A DNA stretch of 6,521 bases from contig CANJQZ010000111.1 of NCBI GenBank assembly GCA_947476515.1, positions 1-6,521 of the forward strand, read 5' to 3'. The position numbers and the translations under genes were made by a program. The notes under the pieces were generated by a model that was given only the letters and a program-made list of their open reading frames with translations, was not told where the DNA came from and ran no database searches. How positions within the stretch are numbered: the first letter of the stretch is position 1; each line of letters starts with the position of its first letter. Below are positions 1-5,287 of this stretch, one piece after another. The stretch comes from Flavobacteriales bacterium. Lineage in GTDB: Bacteria > Bacteroidota > Bacteroidia > Flavobacteriales_D > Crocinitomicaceae.

Positions 1-1127
1 ACCACTTTTCCTGCACCAGAAACATTAATCACTGCACTTACCTCACCTTCAAATACGGCTCTTACTTTGGTGTGCGCCGCACAGGTGATGTCAATACCAT
101 TATTATTAACGACAACTCCTGGCAAGGTAGGATGTGCATTATTTCCATATCTTTCTGTAATACTTCCGCCATTTACCGGAGAAGGCAATCTTCCTTTGTT
201 CGCTTCAAAATTCTTTCCAATAACGGATCCTTCTGAAGACAAGGTCTCAGTTTTGATGGGCGTCGTTTTTTTAGGAATCTCCGTTTTAGGAGTAACGGTT
301 GTTTTAGGCTCAGCTTTTGGATCGGGATTCGTTTTTACAGCGGCAACTTTATTTTTTTCAGCTTCAATTCTTCTTTTTTCAGCTTCTTTTCGCTCCCTTT
401 CTTGGGTCGCAGCGATTTCTTGTTTAATGGCGCTGTTAATTCTTTGTTTTAATTCATCTTTTTTCCGCTCATCTGCCTTTAGTTGAACCATTAGTTTTTC
501 TTCTTCTTTTTTGAATTTAGAATAATTTTTCTCTTTTATTTTTTTATCTGCTGTAATTTGCTCGCGTTCAGTTTTTTTCTCCACTAAAGCCAATTCCTTA
601 ATAGACTTTTCTTTTTTGATGGTATTAATTTCTTTTTTAATTAAACCTTGATGTTGTTTTATTAATCCAATTTGCTTTTGTTGTAAATCCGCCACCTTTT
701 TTAAATAAGAGTTCCTTTTAATGGCTTCATTATAAGAACTTGATGACAAAAGAAACATGAGCTTCCCTGTCTTATTCCTTTTTTTATAGGCGAATAAAAG
801 CATTTTTTTATATTGAACTTTTAAACTTGAAAGTCTTTTATAAAGGCGTTTTACTTCATTTTCTTTTTCAATAACTTTTGTTTCGGCGACTCTTACTTGA
901 TTGTCAAATACACGGACCAATTCTTCTCTACTTTTAATTTGGTTGTCTAACAGTTTTAGTTCGCTTAAAGAATTAGTCGCATTCTTTTTAACTTTTGAAA
1001 GCAAACTTTTGGTTTGGGAAATTTTTTTCTCCAATTTCTTTTGCTCTTTTTGAAGCTTATCACTGTTTTGAGCAACTACTGTAAAGCCAAAAAAGAAGAT
1101 GATTAAAAAACTAATTACATTTTTCAT
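1..1127 (-). CDS. EnvC-like murein hydrolase activator (M23/LytM domain), C-terminus outside the window
   Basis: This gene is read by translating the minus strand from ATG at 1127. The frame stays open to the left edge, giving 375 codons without a stop. Residues 1-20 form a signal peptide (MKNVISFLIIFFFGFTVVAQ), so the protein is exported. About residues 21-260 are a Lys/Glu/Gln-rich coiled coil, followed by a Pro/Thr/Lys linker at about 266-296. A LytM/M23 domain begins near residue 312 (GRLPSPVNGG) and continues through GIDI (344-347) and VRAVFEGEVSAV. This order of signal, coiled coil, linker and LytM is that of EnvC/NlpD-type activators of cell-wall amidases. The first zinc-ligand motif, HxGxD in active M23 enzymes, reads NNGID, with Asn342 in the His position and Asp346 kept. 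A regulatory rather than a hydrolytic role is therefore likely. The end of the domain, including any HxH motif, is not visible. The start overlaps the end of the DUF4292 gene by 17 bases, which suggests translational coupling. Confidence 0.9.
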   Translation of the reverse strand, partial: MKNVISFLIIFFFGFTVVAQNSDKLQKEQKKLEKKISQTKSLLSKVKKNATNSLSELKLLDNQIKSREELVRVFDNQVRVAETKVIEKENEVKRLYKRLSSLKVQYKKMLLFAYKKRNKTGKLMFLLSSSSYNEAIKRNSYLKKVADLQQKQIGLIKQHQGLIKKEINTIKKEKSIKELALVEKKTEREQITADKKIKEKNYSKFKKEEEKLMVQLKADERKKDELKQRINSAIKQEIAATQERERKEAEKRRIEAEKNKVAAVKTNPDPKAEPKTTVTPKTEIPKKTTPIKTETLSSEGSVIGKNFEANKGRLPSPVNGGSITERYGNNAHPTLPGVVVNNNGIDITCAAHTKVRAVFEGEVSAVINVSGAGKV

Positions 1128-1920
1128 AGTTCTCAGGTATTATAATGAATAATTCTTGTGGTTCATTTATTTCTACTTTATCATAACTAATAATCATTTT
1201 TATTTTATTTTTCTTTCCTTCAATTTTTACCTCAACATCTTTCGGAAGGTTTATGCCATTTAATAATTGTCTACTTAGGTAGTGGATGGAAATTGTTGTT
1301 GAATCACTAGGGCTATCTATAATAATTGTTTCAAGATTATCCGCGGTTTTATTGATTTGATATTTTAAAATCACATCTTCTTTTGCTTTTCGCTCCATTT
1401 TTTTCTGCTCTCTTTTTTTATGTGTTGATATTGTATAGCTATAAGGATCATGCACTAAAAAATATTTATTCTTCGGATCATAATCCAACGGTCTACCCAA
1501 AAATATTTCTTCCAAATTCAGCAAACTAAAATCTATTCCAAACATATTTTTTATATAAGTTAATGATTCTTTTTCGAAACATTTATCCCTTTTGTTGACA
1601 ACGACAATACTATCTTTCGTTACCTGGGCGGTGACTATTGGAATTTTTGCATAGGTAATCAAGAGATTTATTGCACTGTCTTTTACAATCTTTAAACTAG
1701 TTTTAAAGGAAATAGATCTGCTAGAATCGGAATATTTGACATCTAGTTTTGAATACAGTGAATTTGGTTTAATTAGCGATAAACTATCAATGATTGCTAT
1801 AAGTTCTTTCTCTTTTTTATGGGGTAATTTTTCTGTTTGAATTGGAGATTCAACTATTACGCGGGCGCAAGAGCTTAGAAATATTATGGCACAAATTAGT
1901 AATCCTAATGTTTTATTCAT
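1111..1920 (-). CDS. DUF4292 family lipoprotein, LolB-like
   Basis: This is a 269-residue lipoprotein precursor. A lysine-containing N-terminus and a hydrophobic stretch end in the lipobox LSSC, with Cys18 as the lipidated residue. The body resembles the Bacteroidota family DUF4292. It has a run of beta-strand-like segments (residues 57-110, around TSLKIVKDSAINLLI), then GRPL at 142-145, and a C-terminal segment ISYDKVEINEP (244-254) ending in a short IPENY stretch. Residues 165-182 are a very basic insert. The family has been likened to the LolA/LolB fold, which carries lipoproteins to or receives them at the outer membrane. That function is a family-level suggestion and is not shown here. 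No acidic cluster follows Cys18, so a periplasm-facing position is more likely than surface exposure. The start ATG lies inside the last codons of the TPR gene (8-base overlap), and the stop TAG lies inside the EnvC-like gene. Confidence 0.85.
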   Translation of the reverse strand: MNKTLGLLICAIIFLSSCARVIVESPIQTEKLPHKKEKELIAIIDSLSLIKPNSLYSKLDVKYSDSSRSISFKTSLKIVKDSAINLLITYAKIPIVTAQVTKDSIVVVNKRDKCFEKESLTYIKNMFGIDFSLLNLEEIFLGRPLDYDPKNKYFLVHDPYSYTISTHKKREQKKMERKAKEDVILKYQINKTADNLETIIIDSPSDSTTISIHYLSRQLLNGINLPKDVEVKIEGKKNKIKMIISYDKVEINEPQELFIIIPENYEKCN

Positions 1921-3592
1921 GATATTTATTTGTTGCTATTTTAAGCAATAGATTCGCACTTTTATTTCCCAAGCGTTTTGATTCTAGCCAATTGAAGTTT
2001 GCTTTTTCTGGATCATTTAGAAAATAATAACAATCACCAAGCCACTCTTTAGTTCTGGGGTCTTGATCATTTGTTTGGTTAGCAGATATAAGCAAGCTAA
2101 GTCCTTCAGAATATTTCTTCTCCTTCAAATTAATGTATCCCATTAATGATTGTAGATGAGCATCGTTGGGTGTTTGGATCAATAAGTTTTTTACCATTTT
2201 GTCTACCTTTGGCAGATCAATATTTTCTTTAGCCAAATGATATGCGTATGCTGCAGTTAAGGAAATATTATTATTTGAAATTTCAAGTGCTTTTTCGTAG
2301 TAATCTACACCTTCTTTATTTACCTTCATTGCGAAAGAATTTTCTGCTAATTGAGATAAAATTTCTGCTTTTACTGCGTTGTTGTTAGCCAACTCTAATC
2401 CTTGAAGTAGAAATTCTTTCGCTTCCTTGTATAATAGGAGCTGATTACCAGCATTTCCTGCCGTTAAATATGGAAATGCAATGGAAGGGAAAGCTTCTAT
2501 ACATTTTTTACTATCATTATAAAGAGAATCCCAAGCGCTACTTTGAAATTCTAAAAGCAATACCTGCGACCAAAGCGGATATAGATTTGGATCAATTTTA
2601 ATGGCTTGTTTATATGCACTTAGCGCTGCGTCATTTTTTTTATTCTCAAGAAGTACATCACCCTTTATGGAATACGATTTAGCTTCTTGTGGATATCTAG
2701 TAGTCATATAATTGCACAACTGAAGAAGTTCCTCTGTAGATCCCTCAACTTTTTGAAGCCCAATTAGAATTTTCATTTTTTCATCGATACTAGGGCCTTC
2801 ACAAACAAGCGCTTCTTTTAATAATTTTGTGCCAAGTTGGTTTTCTTTCTGGTCTAAATACATTTCTCCTAAGAGCATTTTTGCTAAGCCATTAGCAGGA
2901 TCTTTTTGAACTAAATCTTTTAATAAATCAAATGCGAGGTCATATTTTCCACTTGTAAGGTAGGTATCCACTAATGTAGCAATGAACATAGGCTCGTCTG
3001 CGTAAATTTTTCTTCCCTCCATTAAAACTTCTATAGCTTTGCTTGAATTTCCCATAGCGCTATAGAGTCGATATTTTTCGAATAATAAGGAAGGATCATT
3101 TCCTAAGGAGGTAGTAAATCGATTCAACATCGCAATCGCTTTGGAATACTCTTTTGCTTTTTTGAAATTTTCAATCGATCCCATATAATAGTTGGGCTCC
3201 CTCGGATTGTTTTTTATTAGAGTTTCAAAAGCACTAGCAGCATTATCATATTGTCCTAATTCCGAATACATGAAGGCTGTCTCGCTTAGATAATAGTTGT
3301 TTTTAGGATCTAATTTTGCCGCTTGTTCACTATGTAAGGCCGCTTTTTCTGCATTACCTTCAATCAAATACAATTGTGCTAAAGCGAAATGCGACGCATC
3401 GTCTTTAGGATTAATCAGTAGGCATTCTTCAAAATTTTCAATGGCTTCTTTATAGTGTCCTGTTATATGATTTCGAACACCCTGGTGAAATACGCTAATC
3501 ATCTTCTTTTCATCAAATTCAGGGGCGTATTGCTTGGTTCCACATGAATAAAGGACAATTAAAATAAAGAAAATATAAATGGATTTACGCAT
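1913..3592 (-). CDS. TPR-repeat lipoprotein of unknown specific function
   Basis: This is a 559-residue protein. Its signal sequence ends in the lipobox LYSC, with Cys17 as the predicted lipid-anchored residue, followed by GTKQYAPEF and no acidic export signal. From about residue 33 to the C-terminus it is almost entirely tetratricopeptide repeats of about 34 residues. Clear units start near 33 (HITGHYKEAIENFEECLLIN), 66 and 100, and again near 304 (NDAALSAYKQAIKIDP). Many carry the usual Ala/Gly/Tyr and terminal Asp/Asn-Pro positions. TPR solenoids bind other proteins, so a scaffold or assembly role at the periplasmic side of the outer membrane is likely. No catalytic motif is seen. It overlaps the nucleotidyltransferase gene by 8 bases at its start and the DUF4292 gene by 8 at its end, which argues for tightly coupled expression. 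The partner cannot be named from sequence, though the neighbouring lipoprotein and EnvC-like protein are the obvious candidates. Confidence 0.88.
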   Translation of the reverse strand: MRKSIYIFFILIVLYSCGTKQYAPEFDEKKMISVFHQGVRNHITGHYKEAIENFEECLLINPKDDASHFALAQLYLIEGNAEKAALHSEQAAKLDPKNNYYLSETAFMYSELGQYDNAASAFETLIKNNPREPNYYMGSIENFKKAKEYSKAIAMLNRFTTSLGNDPSLLFEKYRLYSAMGNSSKAIEVLMEGRKIYADEPMFIATLVDTYLTSGKYDLAFDLLKDLVQKDPANGLAKMLLGEMYLDQKENQLGTKLLKEALVCEGPSIDEKMKILIGLQKVEGSTEELLQLCNYMTTRYPQEAKSYSIKGDVLLENKKNDAALSAYKQAIKIDPNLYPLWSQVLLLEFQSSAWDSLYNDSKKCIEAFPSIAFPYLTAGNAGNQLLLYKEAKEFLLQGLELANNNAVKAEILSQLAENSFAMKVNKEGVDYYEKALEISNNNISLTAAYAYHLAKENIDLPKVDKMVKNLLIQTPNDAHLQSLMGYINLKEKKYSEGLSLLISANQTNDQDPRTKEWLGDCYYFLNDPEKANFNWLESKRLGNKSANLLLKIATNKYHE

Positions 3593-4595
3593 TGATACTT
3601 GAATAATCTCCTAAACTTAAATCACCTTTGGCATTATTTATTTTTACAAAAGAACCAATCATAGAATCCTGAAGTACCGAATTTGTTATCACTGTGTTTT
3701 GTTGGATAATGCAATTTTTAATAGTGCTGTCCTCAATTTTTGTTCCGCTTCCAATGGAAACATGCGGACCTATTACACAGTCTTTAAGCGATACCTTATT
3801 TCCAATAAAACAAGGTTCAATTATTTTAGAGTTGATTAATTCACAATCATCAGCAATCAATTTTCTATTTTTCTCAGAGTCGAATTCTAAAACTCTTTGA
3901 TTGGTATATACCGTAACTTCTTTGTTTCCACAATCCAACCATTCATTCACTTTACCCGGCCTAAAAACACAGCCATCTTCTGTCAAGCGTCTCAAAGCAT
4001 CCGGAAGTTGATACTCCCCACTTTTTATTACGGAGTGATCTACTAGATAATTCAACTCTTTATGCAAGCGCGCTCCATCTTTAAAGTAATACACGCCAAT
4101 CATCGCTAAATCAGAAATAAAGGCTTGAGGTTTTTCAATGAAATCAATTATTACTCCTTCTGCGTTTAGTTGCACGACTCCAAATTGACTTGGGTCCTCA
4201 ATTTGCTTTACCCATAAAATCCCTTCATCTTCTGGGTTGATCTTAAAGTCTGCTTGAAATAAGGTATCTGCAAATGCTACAACAACAGGGCCATGAAGTA
4301 ATTCTTTCGCACACAAAACAGCATGTCCTGTTCCTAATGGCTGGTGCTGGTAGTGGATAGATCCTTTAGCCCCAAATTGTTCTGCAACTCGAATTAGCTC
4401 TGCTTCTACTTCCGCTCCAAACGCTCCCACTACAAAGGCAATTTCTTTTATTTCTTCTCCACACACTTGTGCTATATCTTCTACTAATCTGTGTACAATA
4501 GGCTTCCCCCCAACAGGGATTAAAGGCTTAGGAATGGTTAAAGTATGTGGCCTTAATCTACTTCCTCTTCCGGCCATTGGTATAATAATATTCAT
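3585..4595 (-). CDS. Sugar-1-phosphate nucleotidyltransferase with C-terminal left-handed beta-helix
   Basis: The enzyme joins a sugar 1-phosphate and an NTP to make a nucleotide sugar plus pyrophosphate in the cytoplasm. With the start at 4595 it has 336 residues. The N-terminal Rossmann-like domain has the nucleotide-binding signature AGRGSRLRP (8-16), KPLIPVGGKP (23-32), PLGTGHA (86-92), the likely metal-binding Asp110 in FADT, and WLDCGN (219-224) with the second Asp221. EKP (154-156) and EYQLPDAL (194-201) are also typical. From about 252 to 322, hexapeptide-like repeats (IGNKVSLKDCVIGPHVSIGSG) form a left-handed beta-helix as in GlmU-type proteins. The sugar and base cannot be assigned; the N-terminal part resembles RmlA- and GlmU-like enzymes. 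An upstream in-frame ATG at 4649 would add 18 residues overlapping dut. The chosen start puts the conserved MNIIIPMAGRGSR at the N-terminus and leaves a 4-base gap after the dut stop. Confidence 0.92.
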   Translation of the reverse strand: MNIIIPMAGRGSRLRPHTLTIPKPLIPVGGKPIVHRLVEDIAQVCGEEIKEIAFVVGAFGAEVEAELIRVAEQFGAKGSIHYQHQPLGTGHAVLCAKELLHGPVVVAFADTLFQADFKINPEDEGILWVKQIEDPSQFGVVQLNAEGVIIDFIEKPQAFISDLAMIGVYYFKDGARLHKELNYLVDHSVIKSGEYQLPDALRRLTEDGCVFRPGKVNEWLDCGNKEVTVYTNQRVLEFDSEKNRKLIADDCELINSKIIEPCFIGNKVSLKDCVIGPHVSIGSGTKIEDSTIKNCIIQQNTVITNSVLQDSMIGSFVKINNAKGDLSLGDYSSINA

Positions 4596-4599
4596 ATTT

Positions 4600-5034
4600 T
4601 TATTTATTACCGGTGCTTCCAAATCCTCCAGTGCCTCTTTCCGAGGCATCTAAATGAGTTGTTTCAGCCCAGCTGATTTGAATTATTGGACAGAAAACCA
4701 TTTGTGCAATTCGTTCGCCAGGTTGAATTTCAAAAATTTCTGCTGATAAATTGATAAGGATTACCCCTACTTCTCCACGATAATCAGAATCTATTGTCCC
4801 TGGAGAATTTAATACACCAATTCCTTTTTTAAGTGCTAAACCGCTTCTTGGTCTAATTTGACATTCATAACCTTTCGGAATTTCAAAAAATAAACCTGTT
4901 GGAATTAAACACCGCTCCATTGGAGCAAGGGATACTGCTGAAGGAATATTTGCTTTTATATCCATGCCTGCAGAACCCTGTGTTTCATAGTTTGGCAGGG
5001 AAAACGCAGATTTATTAATTACCTTAATCTCCAT
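4600..5034 (-). CDS. dut: dUTP diphosphatase (dUTPase)
   Basis: The enzyme hydrolyses dUTP to dUMP and pyrophosphate, keeping uracil out of DNA and supplying dUMP for thymidylate synthesis. At 144 residues it has the normal size of the trimeric bacterial family. All five conserved motifs are visible in order: AGMDIKA (22-28), RPRSGLA (61-67), GTIDSDYRG (79-87, with the catalytic-region Asp), GERIAQMVF (106-114) and the glycine-rich tail RGTGGFGSTG (133-142) that closes over the nucleotide. It is therefore expected to be active. It is the first gene of the minus-strand cluster, and a -7-like element lies about 20 bases upstream of its ATG. The sequence before the start is AT-rich with no clear Shine-Dalgarno, as is usual in Bacteroidota. 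The stop codon is followed by four bases and then the nucleotidyltransferase start. Confidence 0.97.
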   Translation of the reverse strand: MEIKVINKSAFSLPNYETQGSAGMDIKANIPSAVSLAPMERCLIPTGLFFEIPKGYECQIRPRSGLALKKGIGVLNSPGTIDSDYRGEVGVILINLSAEIFEIQPGERIAQMVFCPIIQISWAETTHLDASERGTGGFGSTGNK

Positions 5035-5053
5035 AGATTTATCAATTTATGGT

Positions 5054-5061
5054 CAAAGTTA
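5054..5061 (-). promoter_or_regulatory. Putative -7 promoter element for dut and the downstream operon
   Basis: The minus strand reads TAACTTTG, an exact match to the Bacteroidota -7 consensus TAnnTTTG recognised by the phylum's primary sigma factor. It lies 19 bases before the dut ATG, which would give a 5' leader of roughly 10 to 15 bases. No convincing -33 TTTG is found at the usual distance of about 19-21 bases; a TTTG at 5069-5072 is too close. Support is by motif and position only. Confidence 0.5.
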
Positions 5062-5100
5062 CACAAAACAAACCCCTTGCTTTTTCTATTGTTTTATGAG

Positions 5101-5198
5101 TAATCAACAAAGCAATTAACAATTTTATAAGCGCACTAAATTTTTTGTGATGGCATTATAACTTTTTCTTCATTTGAAAAATAATAAATTGTTGATTA
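5101..5198. repeat. 10-base inverted repeat with a 78-base spacer
   Basis: TAATCAACAA at 5101-5110 is the exact reverse complement of TTGTTGATTA at 5189-5198. The match does not extend beyond 10 bases on either side. The two arms sit roughly symmetrically inside the dut-serS promoter region, so they could be paired operator half-sites. In such AT-rich DNA a chance match of this length is also possible. Confidence 0.3.
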
Positions 5199-5259
5199 TT
5201 TTGATTTTATTTAATTACAATCTCTAATGTAAAAGCAAGTCTTATTTTCTGCTTTTGTT

Positions 5260-5267
5260 TAAATTTG
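5260..5267 (+). promoter_or_regulatory. Putative -7 promoter element for serS
   Basis: The plus strand reads TAAATTTG, an exact match to the Bacteroidota -7 consensus TAnnTTTG, ending 20 bases before the serS ATG. It implies a very short leader. A -33 TTTG at the normal spacing is not visible; that area instead holds a small inverted repeat at 5231-5256. Assignment rests on the motif and its mirror-like position relative to the dut element. Confidence 0.5.
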
Positions 5268-5287
5268 TAAAAAACACCAACATTCAA

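Larger units (their letters stand above)
5035..5287. other. Divergent intergenic region between dut and serS
   Basis: These 253 bases separate two outward-facing genes and must hold both promoters. The sequence is very AT-rich. It contains a TAnnTTTG match near each gene, a distant 10-base inverted repeat and a small hairpin close to serS. No open reading frame, tRNA, T-box leader or terminator with a U-tract was recognised in it. A T-box, which controls serS in many Firmicutes, is not expected in this phylum, and none is seen. Confidence 0.75.

Noticed and set aside
67..486. Plus-strand open frame of 139 codons
   Set aside because: It is antisense to the EnvC-like gene. The minus-strand frame there carries a clear coiled coil, linker and LytM domain, and the plus-strand product is only a low-complexity hydrophobic shadow of its Lys/Glu-rich codons.
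3694..3900. Plus-strand open frame of 68 codons
   Set aside because: It lies opposite the beta-helix part of the nucleotidyltransferase and has no recognisable features.
4596..4649. Eighteen-residue N-terminal extension of the nucleotidyltransferase from ATG 4649
   Set aside because: It overlaps the conserved glycine-rich end of dut in another frame. The family starts directly at the MNIIIPMAGRGSR segment, so ATG 4595 is the better start.
5064..5072. Minus-strand TTTG as a -33 element for dut
   Set aside because: It is only about 7 bases from the -7 element, whereas the Bacteroidota spacing is about 19-21 bases.
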